From Loktanella sp. S4079 (GTDB lineage: Bacteria; Pseudomonadota; Alphaproteobacteria; Rhodobacterales; Rhodobacteraceae), in the NCBI RefSeq assembly GCF_000967725.1, contig NZ_JXYE01000004.1, positions 124,001 to 188,000 on the forward strand: a DNA stretch of 64,000 nt, in the 5' to 3' direction. Positions 33,989-42,094 of the stretch are shown here, piece by piece. Within the stretch, counting starts at the first letter, position 1. The number at the start of each line of letters is the position of its first letter. The notes beneath the pieces are model-generated. The model ran no database searches and was not told where the DNA came from. It saw only the letters and a list, made by a program, of their open reading frames with translations. The position numbers and the translations under genes are program-made.

Positions 33989-34919
33989 GCTTCTTCCCTC
34001 CGAATTCAAGAATGGCCCAAGGCACAAGGATGATCACAACCGTCACCAGCATCATCGTGGATGCGGCAAACCCTTGCCCCAGATTTTGCCCACCAAACAT
34101 GGCGGTCATGACGTATTTTGCCGGTACTTCCGAACTGATCCCCGGTCCACCAGAGGTCTGCGCCACCACAAGGTCATAGAGCTTCACAATTCCAGATGCG
34201 ATCAGCACCAGCGACGTCACAAACACGGGTCGCATCATCGGGATAATCACACGGATGTAGGTTTTTACGGTGCCGATCCCATCAACACGGGCGGCTTTCC
34301 AGATGTCTTCGTCAATGCCGCGCAGACCTGCCAGCATGATACACATGATCAGCCCGGTCCCCTGCCATAGCCCCGCGATCAGCAGGCCAAACATAACGAT
34401 TTTTGAGTTATTCAAAGGATCAAAGGTAAAGCTTTCCCAGCCCATACCGCGCACAACGCTTTGCAAACCCAACTGTGGGTTCAGGATCCATTGCCAGACA
34501 AGCCCCGTCACGATGAATGACAGCGCAAATGGATAAAGAAAGATCGTCCTCAGAACGCCTTCGCCACGTACTTTGCGATCTAGCAACGCCGCAAGCGTAA
34601 AGCCGATCACAAGTGTCCCAATCAGCGAACATACCCCATAAATCGCGAGGTTCTCGATTGACACCAACCATTTACGGCTATTCCAGAGCCGTTCATATTG
34701 GTCCAGTCCGTCCCAACGTAATCGCGGTAATAGACCTGAATCAGTGAACGAATAAACAACTGTCCAAATTGTTCCGCCCAAGAACACAACAAGCGCGGTA
34801 AAGACCATCGGCAATGATGCAATCTTAGCCGATATATTCTTGAACAATCGCACGGGTTTATGGCTTGGCCCACCTTGCTCGGTTTGTGCACCGGCATGTG
34901 CGGCTTCTGAAAGCGCCAT
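33981..34919 (-). CDS. Sugar ABC transporter permease (MalF type)
   Basis: A 312-residue permease with about six helices (first PMVFTALVVFLGGTIWTVVYSF). The EAA loop is DIWKAARVDGIGTVKTYIRVIIPMMRP. The segment SGLLPRLRWDGLDQYERLW resembles permeases of glucose/mannose-type importers (GtsB-like). GGAGGAGAAGG precedes the ATG. It lies 85 nt after the binding-protein gene, with a GC-rich stem-loop between them. Confidence 0.9.
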   Translation of the reverse strand: MALSEAAHAGAQTEQGGPSHKPVRLFKNISAKIASLPMVFTALVVFLGGTIWTVVYSFTDSGLLPRLRWDGLDQYERLWNSRKWLVSIENLAIYGVCSLIGTLVIGFTLAALLDRKVRGEGVLRTIFLYPFALSFIVTGLVWQWILNPQLGLQSVVRGMGWESFTFDPLNNSKIVMFGLLIAGLWQGTGLIMCIMLAGLRGIDEDIWKAARVDGIGTVKTYIRVIIPMMRPVFVTSLVLIASGIVKLYDLVVAQTSGGPGISSEVPAKYVMTAMFGGQNLGQGFAASTMMLVTVVIILVPWAILEFGGKKRG

Positions 34920-34956
34920 CCTTCTCCTCCCTAGATAAATGGCTACGTGTCGACAC

Positions 34957-34980
34957 AGGCCCCACCAGATCGGGGGGCCT
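34957..34980 (-). terminator. stem-loop between binding-protein and permease genes
   Basis: AGGCCCC (34957-34963) and GGGGCCT (34974-34980) form a 7-bp GC stem with a 10-nt loop and no T-run. In sugar importers such intergenic hairpins often protect the abundant binding-protein mRNA and lower expression of the permeases. Confidence 0.5.
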
Positions 34981-35004
34981 ATGCGCGTTCAGTTTTTCAC
35001 GAGA

Positions 35005-36234
35005 TTAGTCAGCGTCAGCGATGATGGCTGCGTACTGTTCCTGCACTTCGGCAGGTGTCATGGAAGGTGTATTCCAGAACTCAGTCATCAGATCGTTCAG
35101 CTGTGTGGTCGTGTCAGGCGAAATCAATGTCTCACCCGCTGGCAGGATGTTGCCCGCAGCCAAAAGGTCGAGACCCTTTTGCGTACATTCGTTCACTGTT
35201 GTCAGGTCAACATCACCACGAATTGGCAGCGAACCCTTGGCAGAGTTGAACGACACCTGAACAGGTGGCGACAACAGCATGGCAGCCAGTTCTTTTTGGC
35301 CAGCAGTAATTTCTGCATCGTCAACAACCGGGAAGTAGAATGCATCACCACCTGTTGACAGGATAGCAACGTCGCCCAAGCCAGGCAGACATGAATAGTC
35401 GGTGCCAGCAACCTTGCCAGCAACTGCAAATTCACCCTGCGCCCAGTCGCCCATAATCTGCGCACCAGCGGTATCGTTGATCACAGCTGCGGTCGCTTGG
35501 TTCCAGTCTTGAACGTTCAGGCCAGCTGATAGTTCACGTGCGGCACCAAACGCTTCGAAGACGCGCGCATATTCTGGGCCCATCACAACGTCGGCGTTTT
35601 TGTCACGGTTTACGGCAAGCCATGCTTCTTCACCGGCAAGCGCCACGGCCATCACGCCGAAAGCACCGTTTTGCTGCCAAGACTGACCACCCATCGCAAG
35701 CGGGGTAATCCCTGCTTCTTGCAGTGCTGGGGCGGTTTCTGTGAACTCAGCCCAATTTGTTGGGACGGGCACACCAGCTTTTTCATAGGCGCCGTTTGAC
35801 AGCCACATCCACTGCCAAGAGTGAATGTTCACCGGGGCACAGTAGATGCGACCATCTACAGTACAAGCGTCCAACAATGAGGGGGGATTTACGATGTCGG
35901 CCCAGCCTTCGGCTTCGGCGACGTCGGTGAGATCAAGAAGCAATCCTGCTTCGATCAATTCTTCGGCCTGACGACCATGGTTAAACTGGAACGCTGCGGG
36001 TGGATCGCCACCGATAATGCGGCTTACCATGATTGGACGGGCTGTATCCCCGCCGCCAGCGATGGCCCCATCAATCCATTTATTCCCGGATGCGTCCCAT
36101 GCCTCAGCAAATTTAGCAACAGCTGCTGCCTCGCCGCCGGACGTCCACCAGTGCATAACCTCCAATTCGACCGCGGATGCGGACGATGCACTGACGATAG
36201 CCGAGAACGCCATCAATTTGGTTGTCAGTTTCAC
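35005..36234 (-). CDS. Sugar ABC transporter substrate-binding protein
   Basis: A 409-residue periplasmic protein starting with GTG 36234 after GGGAGGAGAG. The signal peptide is KLMAFSAIVSASSASA, cut before VELEVMHWWTSGGEAAAVAKF. The pattern AGGGDTARPIMVSRIIGGDPPAAFQFNHG and YCAPVNIHSWQWMWLSN is typical of glucose/mannose-type binding proteins of the extracellular solute-binding family 1. It is the first gene of the seven-gene mannoside operon and sits under two LacI-type operators. The ligand could be mannose, glucose or a small mannoside. Confidence 0.92.
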   Translation of the reverse strand: MKLTTKLMAFSAIVSASSASAVELEVMHWWTSGGEAAAVAKFAEAWDASGNKWIDGAIAGGGDTARPIMVSRIIGGDPPAAFQFNHGRQAEELIEAGLLLDLTDVAEAEGWADIVNPPSLLDACTVDGRIYCAPVNIHSWQWMWLSNGAYEKAGVPVPTNWAEFTETAPALQEAGITPLAMGGQSWQQNGAFGVMAVALAGEEAWLAVNRDKNADVVMGPEYARVFEAFGAARELSAGLNVQDWNQATAAVINDTAGAQIMGDWAQGEFAVAGKVAGTDYSCLPGLGDVAILSTGGDAFYFPVVDDAEITAGQKELAAMLLSPPVQVSFNSAKGSLPIRGDVDLTTVNECTQKGLDLLAAGNILPAGETLISPDTTTQLNDLMTEFWNTPSMTPAEVQEQYAAIIADAD

Positions 36235-36251
36235 GATTCTCTCCTCCCTGG

Positions 36252-36269
36252 TTCTAAATCGTTGTAGAA
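36252..36269. promoter_or_regulatory. LacI-type operator O1
   Basis: TTCTAAATCGTTGTAGAA is an imperfect palindrome (TTCTAnAnCG and its complement) centred on CG at 36260/36261, as in LacI/GalR operators. It covers the predicted start point of the binding-protein gene. Confidence 0.65.
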
Positions 36270-36272
36270 AAG

Positions 36273-36288
36273 CCTATATCGTTTTAGA
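36273..36288. promoter_or_regulatory. LacI-type operator O2
   Basis: CCTATATCGTTTTAGA contains CTAnAnCGnTnTAG, the same half-sites as O1, centred on CG at 36280/36281, exactly 20 bp from the O1 centre. It overlaps the -10 of the binding-protein promoter. Confidence 0.65.
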
Positions 36289-36300
36289 TTGACCTCGCAA
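36273..36300 (-). promoter_or_regulatory. putative promoter of the mannoside operon
   Basis: Minus-strand TTGCGA (36300-36295) and TATAGG (36278-36273) are 16 nt apart. The expected start point near 36266 lies inside O1. A divergent TTGACC (36289-36294) could be the -35 of lacI. Another, TTGACA, lies at 36367-36372. Confidence 0.45.
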
Positions 36301-36439
36301 GAAAAATTAAATTATTGCCTAGAAAACACGCAGGCGATATGAGGGACAACCTGAATTTACTCGGGTTTGACACGTAAAACAGCAGTTCCAAATAGGAGTT
36401 TTGCCGCTTACGACCTCAAAAAACGGGAGGAAAATCACC

Positions 36440-37477
36440 ATGCCAAGGAACAAGACGCTTCCTGAAACATCGGCTGATGTACGGCCCGAAGGTGGCAAGC
36501 CGACGCTCAAAACCATCGCGCGGATCAGTGGACTTGCTGTGCCGACAGTATCACGCGCGCTGAATGACGCGCCTGATATCGGGACAGAAACCAAAAAGCT
36601 CATCCGCAAAATTGCGAATGAAATTGGTTACGTGCCTAATCGCGCTGGTGTTCGGCTAAGGACAGGGCGTACGAATGTCATCAGTCTGGTGATGTCGACA
36701 GAGCACGACACCATGAGCCACACAGCACGCCTGATTTCATCCGTTGCCGGCGGCTTGCGCGACACACCTTTTCATTTGGTTGTCACACCATTTTTTCCTG
36801 ATCAGGACCCGCTAGAACCAGTGCGCTATATCGTCGAAACGGGATCAGCGGACGCGGTGATTATCAACCAAATTCGCCCCCAAGACCCTCGCATCGCCTA
36901 CCTGATGGAGCGCGGCTTTCCCTTTGCGACCCATGGCCGTTCTGAATGGGCCGAGCGGCACGCCTATTACGATTTTGATAATAGCGCCTTCGGCCAGCTC
37001 GCTGTGCGCAAGCTCGCCTCACGGGGACGCAAGAAACTTTTGCTGATTGCTCCGCCGACGGCGCAAAGCTATGCCCAGCATGTGATCTTTGGAACACGGC
37101 AAGCAGCATCCGAATGTAACGTGGAAATCATGCTCGCTGATCCAGTTACGAGCGATAGCTACATCAGCGAAATAGTGACCTATGTCAGTGACACGCTGGC
37201 CAAGTACAATGACATCGACGGTATCATCACGGCATCCACCTCATCCGCGATGGCCGCTGTTGCCGGGCTCGAACAACGCGGTGCGAAGGTCGGCAAGGAC
37301 ATTGATGTCTATACCAAAGAGGCGATGCCATTCCTAAATCTGTTCCGTGCAGATATTTTGACGACCGCAGAACAGGTTGGCGCGGCAGGCGAATTCCTGG
37401 CCAAGGCCGCGATCCAAGCGATCCGCTCACCGACCGCAAAACCGATGCAGCACCTCGAGGTGCCGTCAGAGCGATAG
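36440..37477 (+). CDS. LacI family transcriptional regulator
   Basis: From ATG 36440 (GGGAGG 8 nt upstream) the protein has 345 residues. The helix-turn-helix is at about 22-68: LKTIARISGLAVPTVSRALN, then IRKIANEIGYVPNRAGVRLR with the hinge. The rest is a periplasmic-binding-protein-like sugar domain (VISLVMSTEHD, VIINQIRPQDPRIAYLM, YDFDNSAFGQLAVRKLASRG). It is divergent from the mannoside operon, and the intergenic region holds two CG-centred operators. It probably represses the operon, and a sugar inducer would release it. Its end overlaps the convergent gluconokinase gene by 12 bp. Confidence 0.92.
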   Translation: MPRNKTLPETSADVRPEGGKPTLKTIARISGLAVPTVSRALNDAPDIGTETKKLIRKIANEIGYVPNRAGVRLRTGRTNVISLVMSTEHDTMSHTARLISSVAGGLRDTPFHLVVTPFFPDQDPLEPVRYIVETGSADAVIINQIRPQDPRIAYLMERGFPFATHGRSEWAERHAYYDFDNSAFGQLAVRKLASRGRKKLLLIAPPTAQSYAQHVIFGTRQAASECNVEIMLADPVTSDSYISEIVTYVSDTLAKYNDIDGIITASTSSAMAAVAGLEQRGAKVGKDIDVYTKEAMPFLNLFRADILTTAEQVGAAGEFLAKAAIQAIRSPTAKPMQHLEVPSER

Positions 37478-37954
37478 CGCCAAGGCTCGCACAATATCGG
37501 CAATGGGCTGATCAATTGACGCCTGCGCATCGGGTGATGCTGGCGGCTCGAGCGCAGCAAACTGACTGTCAAGCAAGCTCGTCGGCATATAGTGGTTTTC
37601 GCGTTGAGCCAAACGTGCCGCGACCACATCATAGGGTGCATCCAAATAGGCCAGCTTTAGATCGGGAACCGCATTGGTCAGATAATCGCGATAGCCCTGC
37701 TTGAGCGCAGAACAGGCAAAGACGATGATCTGCTCTTGGCGGGCCGCATTTACGGCCTGCGCAAGTATATCCAACCACGGCCAGCGCATGTCATCGGTCA
37801 AAGGATTGCCCGCCGCCATATGCGCGACATTGCTTGGCGGGTGATAATCGTCACCATCAAGGTAACGACCACCCATGTCATCCGCCAATGCAGCGGCGAT
37901 CGTGGACTTACCGGCACCTGATACGCCCATGACCATGATCGCCTTGTGCATCAT
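37466..37954 (-). CDS. Gluconokinase, GntK type
   Basis: A 162-residue P-loop kinase (161 if the second ATG is used). Walker A is VMGVSGAGKSTIAAAL, followed by GGRYLDGDDYHPPSNVAHM, GNPLTDDMRWPWL and FACSALKQGYRDYL, the classical gluconokinase pattern. It phosphorylates gluconate to 6-phosphogluconate for the Entner-Doudoroff or pentose phosphate routes. Its ATG follows the stop of the LOG-type gene directly (TGAATG), so the two share a transcript. The link with the sugar operon may be functional. Confidence 0.92.
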   Translation of the reverse strand: MMHKAIMVMGVSGAGKSTIAAALADDMGGRYLDGDDYHPPSNVAHMAAGNPLTDDMRWPWLDILAQAVNAARQEQIIVFACSALKQGYRDYLTNAVPDLKLAYLDAPYDVVAARLAQRENHYMPTSLLDSQFAALEPPASPDAQASIDQPIADIVRALALSL

Positions 37955-38800
37955 TCAGCGCCCCGGAATTACGCCGCGCTTTTCGCCTTTGCCTTCCCAT
38001 GCATCAATGGCGGCAACGGCTTCTTCGGCAGTGTCGACAAAACGGAACAGATCCAGATCGTCGGCAGAAATTGTGCCCGCGTCTGACAGGGCCTCCCAAT
38101 TCACGATCTTTTCCCAGAATTCACGTCCAAACAGCAAGAACGGAACCCGCGCCATGCGGCCGGTTTGGATCAATGTCAGTGCCTCGAACATTTCGTCCAG
38201 TGTGCCAAATCCGCCGGGGAATACGCAAACTGCAGATGCCCGCATCAGGAAATGCATCTTGCGAATAGCGAAATAGTGGAAATTAAAGCAAAGCTCAGGC
38301 GTCACATATTCATTGGGTGCCTGTTCGTGAGGCAATACAATGTTCAAGCCAATGGATTTCCCGCCCGCCTCTTCGGCACCGCGGTTGCCGGCTTCCATTA
38401 CACCGGGGCCACCGCCGGTAACGATCACGTCTTCTGTACCGCCCGCCTTGAGCGACCGCTCTGTCATGATCCGCGCAAAATTCTGCGCCTCGGTATAAAA
38501 AACCGACAAATCAGCGAGCGTCTGGGTTCGCGCCTCATCTTTGTTGGCGGGCGACGGAATGCGTGCACCGCCGAACATAACGACCGTCGAATTGATCTCG
38601 GCCTCGTTCATCAGCATTTCTGGCTTAAGTAGCTCAAGCTGCAAACGCACCGGGCGCAGTTCCTCGCGACAAAGGAAATCTTCGTCTGCGAAAGCCAAGG
38701 CATAAGACGGCGCGCGCGTCTGTGGCGTGTCGGGAATTTGTGTCGCGGCCTCGCGATCCTGAGAACTATGACGAAGTGGGTGACGGCGATCGTCTTTCAT
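37955..38800 (-). CDS. TIGR00730/LOG family Rossmann-fold protein
   Basis: A 281-residue member of the family annotated as lysine decarboxylase-like or LOG (cytokinin riboside phosphoribohydrolase). The motif is PGGFGTLDEMFEALTLIQTGR, with an earlier TVVMFGGARIPSP and VTGGGPGVMEAGNRGAEEAGGK. Such proteins split nucleoside 5'-monophosphates at the N-glycosidic bond. The N-terminal 70 residues are an extra, charged segment common in the larger bacterial members. It is divergent from dapD with an 84-nt gap. Confidence 0.88.
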   Translation of the reverse strand: MKDDRRHPLRHSSQDREAATQIPDTPQTRAPSYALAFADEDFLCREELRPVRLQLELLKPEMLMNEAEINSTVVMFGGARIPSPANKDEARTQTLADLSVFYTEAQNFARIMTERSLKAGGTEDVIVTGGGPGVMEAGNRGAEEAGGKSIGLNIVLPHEQAPNEYVTPELCFNFHYFAIRKMHFLMRASAVCVFPGGFGTLDEMFEALTLIQTGRMARVPFLLFGREFWEKIVNWEALSDAGTISADDLDLFRFVDTAEEAVAAIDAWEGKGEKRGVIPGR

Positions 38801-38884
38801 ACTGCTTTTCCTCGCATTGCGCTTTTGGGCTTTTCCGGTCTATAGCCCATAGCAACAAGTGACCAGAAAAAACCGGAGACGCCG

Positions 38885-39712
38885 ATGTCCAACGCCGCCC
38901 TTGAGACCGCAATTGAAGCCGCGTGGGAAGCGCGCGACACGATTACACCTGCGACAACGGGTGAAACACGCGAAGCAATCGAAGATACGCTGAACGCATT
39001 GGATAGCGGCAGCCTACGCGTTGCTGAAAAACTGGATGACGGCAGCTGGCACGTAAACCAATGGGCCAAAAAGGCTGTATTGCTTGGCTTCCGCATCAAA
39101 GACATGGAAGAGCAAACCGGCGGCCCGCAGGGCAGCGGCTGGTGGGACAAAGTTGACAGCAAATTCAAAGGCTGGGGCGAAAACCAGTGGAAAGCCGCAG
39201 GTTTCCGCGCTGTGCCAAACGCAGTCGTCCGCAAATCCGCATTTATCGCCCCTGGCGTTGTGTTGATGCCATCCTTTGTGAACCTTGGCGCCTACGTTGA
39301 CGAAGGTACGATGGTTGACACTTGGGCCACCGTCGGGTCCTGCGCCCAGATCGGTAAAAATGTGCACCTTTCTGGTGGCGTTGGCATCGGCGGCGTCCTA
39401 GAGCCAATGCAAGCGGGCCCAACTATCATCGAAGACAACTGCTTTATCGGTGCGCGTTCCGAAGTTGTCGAAGGCTGTATTGTTCGCGAAGGTTCTGTTT
39501 TGGGTATGGGCGTGTTCATCGGCCAATCCACAAAAATCGTCGACCGCGAAACTGGCGAAGTCATGTATGGTGAGGTTCCACCATATTCTGTTGTGGTATC
39601 TGGATCGATGCCATCCAAAAACGGTGTGAACCTCTACTGTGCGGTCATCGTGAAACGTGTTGATGCGAAAACGCGGTCCAAGACCGGCATCAACGAACTG
39701 TTGCGCGACTAA
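38885..39712 (+). CDS. dapD: 2,3,4,5-tetrahydropyridine-2,6-dicarboxylate N-succinyltransferase
   Basis: A 275-residue left-handed beta-helix (hexapeptide) acyltransferase of the succinylase route to meso-diaminopimelate and lysine. The N-terminal helical domain ([20 protein letters not shown]) is followed by hexapeptide coils ([32 protein letters not shown] in pieces) and [10 protein letters not shown] near the end. GGAGACG lies upstream. The TAA overlaps the next ATG by one base. Confidence 0.96.
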   Translation: MSNAALETAIEAAWEARDTITPATTGETREAIEDTLNALDSGSLRVAEKLDDGSWHVNQWAKKAVLLGFRIKDMEEQTGGPQGSGWWDKVDSKFKGWGENQWKAAGFRAVPNAVVRKSAFIAPGVVLMPSFVNLGAYVDEGTMVDTWATVGSCAQIGKNVHLSGGVGIGGVLEPMQAGPTIIEDNCFIGARSEVVEGCIVREGSVLGMGVFIGQSTKIVDRETGEVMYGEVPPYSVVVSGSMPSKNGVNLYCAVIVKRVDAKTRSKTGINELLRD

Positions 39713-39996
39713 TGCTGATTAGCCGGACGCTGGCGCGCAAGCGTATCGCTGCAGGGGAACGCCCCTCGCGGCGGGCCGCTTGGTTGCCAGTTCTGGCTGA
39801 CATCGTTTTGACCGGGTTAGTGCTGGCATTCGCGGTTTATCCGCCTGCGCTGACCTTTATCTATGTCATGCAGTTTTCGCTGCTTTGGACAATTCTGTTT
39901 CTTATGCTGGTGATTTATCTGCCAGCTCAGATCATTATCATTATTTCTTCGATGTGGGCGACAAAGTCTCGTTGGGAAGAGGAAGACACCAAATGA
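39712..39996 (+). CDS. small membrane protein downstream of dapD
   Basis: A 94-residue protein with a basic N-terminus ([21 protein letters not shown]) and two or three hydrophobic helices (WLPVLADIVLTGLVLAFAVY, then LTFIYVMQFSLLWTILFLMLVIYLPAQIIIII). No known motif. It is tightly coupled to dapD (TAATG) and to the following gene (ATGA), so all three are co-translated. No function can be assigned. Confidence 0.7.
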   Translation: MLISRTLARKRIAAGERPSRRAAWLPVLADIVLTGLVLAFAVYPPALTFIYVMQFSLLWTILFLMLVIYLPAQIIIIISSMWATKSRWEEEDTK

Positions 39997-40337
39997 GCAA
40001 GAAAGAAAGCCGCCAGCAGGTCTTTACCCTACTGGTCGAAGTCGGCCGCAACGAAAACGACGGGCTTCCCGAGGGGGCAACCGGGGCCGCGCTCATGTGC
40101 TATGCAAGTGGCATCGATGAGGCAGAAGCCGTGCGCGAAACTGTCGCCATCCTGAAACAAGCGGACCTTGCCCCACTGGATGTGTCCGGCTACGGAACGC
40201 TAGATGAACGCCTCGCCGAGGGGCACGATATCGGTGATGACGAGATAGAGCTGATGCAACGCGCGTTAGACGAAAACAGCGTCATCGTCGCGCAAATGAC
40301 CCCATTCTACGAAGGCGACGACGGCACCCGCCACTAG
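39993..40337 (+). CDS. conserved-looking acidic hypothetical protein
   Basis: A 114-residue soluble acidic protein starting in the ATGA overlap. It begins MSKKESRQQVFTLLVEVGRN and ends VIVAQMTPFYEGDDGTRH, with a beta-alpha pattern and DLAPLDVSGYGTLDERLAEG in the middle. I do not recognise a family. Coupling to dapD and the small membrane protein suggests that the three genes are maintained together. Confidence 0.7.
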   Translation: MSKKESRQQVFTLLVEVGRNENDGLPEGATGAALMCYASGIDEAEAVRETVAILKQADLAPLDVSGYGTLDERLAEGHDIGDDEIELMQRALDENSVIVAQMTPFYEGDDGTRH

Positions 40338-40352
40338 CGGGTCGCCATAACT

Positions 40353-41408
40353 CTAGTTGCTGGAACCGAACCATTTGCGATGAATGGAATCATATGTTCC
40401 GTTCTCGCGTAGGCGCAGCAGGCTTTGGTTGATCGGCTCTGCCAGTTGCGATCCAGATTGCAACGCGATCCCATAGTTTTCTGGAACGAAAAGATTACCA
40501 ACAACGCGGGCCTGCCCTTTGCCGTCATTGGCCGCGTAATAGGCAAGGATCGGTGCGTCAAAGACAACAGCGTCGATATCTTCATCCTCAAAAGCAGCGA
40601 TCAGCTCTTCGAGGTTCGCATAACCAACAAAATTCAAATCACGCCGATCCAAGAAATCCGCCGCGGTAGAGCTTTCGACCGTACCGATAGATTTGCCGTA
40701 AAGATCGCCAATATTGCTCACTTGCGACTGGATCGCGTCAACTGTCAGTACCGCAGTGATCCGCGCCACAAAGATCGACACAACAAACAGCGAAGAGATC
40801 ACCATGAACACGCCAAAAACACGGCCCATTGGGGAACGTGGCTGGCGCTCTTCGAAACCGCCATTCACGACGAGGTTCAGCGCCCACCAAAATGCGGGGA
40901 ACATTGCTTCGCGGGCAGTCAGGTCAAAATAGCTTTGGTAGCGGCGCTCAAAGTGCCACATCAACATCCCGCCACCGAAAAGAATTGCAAAAGCCGCTGC
41001 AATCGCCAGCAAAAGATCGAGCGACAAGAGCGCGTTCCACATGGAAACGCCCTGCCCGTCTGACGGCGTCATAATTTGCAAGCCAGATTCGAAAATCGGC
41101 TGCGAGAAGTCCAAAATGGCTTCTCGACTTGAGGTGATCGAAATATTCGCCACGGCAGCGTCTGCCTCGCCGGAGCTGACCGCACTCAGCATATCGCCAA
41201 AGCTATCAACACGCACGATTTCGTAGGTCCAATTTAGATCCTCGGCAACTTCCGCCCACAGATCGAGAGAAAACCCTGTTTCATCACCACGTTGGTTCAT
41301 CGAAAACGGTTCGCGCGTCACGGTCGTGATCCGCAAATCTTGCGCCCAGCCGGATAGAGGCGCCAACAATAAAAATAACAGCGCTACAGTGCGAACCAGT
41401 GCAATCAT
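40353..41408 (-). CDS. Ionotropic-glutamate-receptor-like ligand-gated channel
   Basis: A 351-residue protein in which a periplasmic amino-acid-binding fold is split by a channel module. Signal peptide 1-22; S1 lobe about 23-120 (EPFSMNQRGDETGFSLDLW, EADAAVANISITSSREAILD); TM1 about 126-150; re-entrant pore helix AMFPAFWWALNLVV (168-181) with filter VNGGFEER; M2 about 196-223 ending ARITAVLTVD; S2 lobe 224-351 (YGKSIGTVESSTAADFL). The order S1-TM1-pore-M2-S2 is that of prokaryotic GluR0. The filter is not the K+ motif TVGYG. PRSPMGRVFG after the pore resembles the animal PRSLSGRIVG. Ion selectivity and ligand are unknown. Confidence 0.82.
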   Translation of the reverse strand: MIALVRTVALLFLLLAPLSGWAQDLRITTVTREPFSMNQRGDETGFSLDLWAEVAEDLNWTYEIVRVDSFGDMLSAVSSGEADAAVANISITSSREAILDFSQPIFESGLQIMTPSDGQGVSMWNALLSLDLLLAIAAAFAILFGGGMLMWHFERRYQSYFDLTAREAMFPAFWWALNLVVNGGFEERQPRSPMGRVFGVFMVISSLFVVSIFVARITAVLTVDAIQSQVSNIGDLYGKSIGTVESSTAADFLDRRDLNFVGYANLEELIAAFEDEDIDAVVFDAPILAYYAANDGKGQARVVGNLFVPENYGIALQSGSQLAEPINQSLLRLRENGTYDSIHRKWFGSSN

Positions 41409-41629
41409 GATGTCCCCTTCATCTGTTTTTCATATGGCACAGGGCCGCGCGGGGTTGCAATCGCAGATCATTGCCAACGTCGCGACAGATGTAACTTTGC
41501 CGCGCTATGCGATGAAATGCAGCAATATCAACGCTTTTGAGTTGCGTGATGAAGATTATTCGCAACACTTCGGTGTAGGGGCCGCGCATTTGGGCGGCAC
41601 GATTGGAACCCAACCAACGGATCGCTTCG

Positions 41630-42082
41630 ATGTTTGACAATCTGCTCGCCTTTTTTTGCCATCACGGAGATGCCAAAAACCCAACAAGCCTGCCCGAAGC
41701 TGACGTGCGGCACGCAATGGGTGCCCTACTGGTACGTGCAGCAAAGGCAGATGACGCCTATCTCTTTGAAGAAATCACTTTGATCGACAAAGTGCTGGCC
41801 GAACGATACGCGATGAACCCAGTGCAGGCGGCAAAAATGCGGGCGTCTTGCGAAACGCTCGAAAGACAGCTTCCCAAGACACAAGACATCGCAGGCATTT
41901 TACAAAACGCGATCAGTGACGATGAAAAGATCGCCACGCTCCGGGCACTATGGCGTGTGGTCTATGCCGATGACATTCGCCACGAAAAAGAAAACAAAGT
42001 GCTACACGAGATTGAGCAGCTTTTCGGAATCCCAGAAGATCGCGCCAAGCAGATCCAGCAAGACGTCGCCGAAGGAAAGTAG
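41630..42082 (+). CDS. TerB family protein
   Basis: From ATG 41630 the protein has 150 residues, all helical. ALLVRAAKADDAYLFEEITL and the later LWRVVYADDIRHEKENKVLHEIEQL are the paired acidic motifs of TerB-type (tellurite resistance B) domains, proposed to bind a divalent metal. No other ter genes are nearby, so a tellurite role is not implied. It is divergent from the channel gene across a 221-bp gap and convergent with ribA. Confidence 0.85.
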   Translation: MFDNLLAFFCHHGDAKNPTSLPEADVRHAMGALLVRAAKADDAYLFEEITLIDKVLAERYAMNPVQAAKMRASCETLERQLPKTQDIAGILQNAISDDEKIATLRALWRVVYADDIRHEKENKVLHEIEQLFGIPEDRAKQIQQDVAEGK

Positions 42083-42094
42083 CGACCGGGGCGG

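Noticed and set aside
41409..41629. possible small ORFs between the channel and terB
   Set aside because: Frames are open but without ribosome binding sites or recognisable sequence. I see only a divergent promoter region.
41630..42082. tellurite resistance island around terB
   Set aside because: A lone TerB domain is common in ordinary chromosomes. No terC, terD or terE genes are present.
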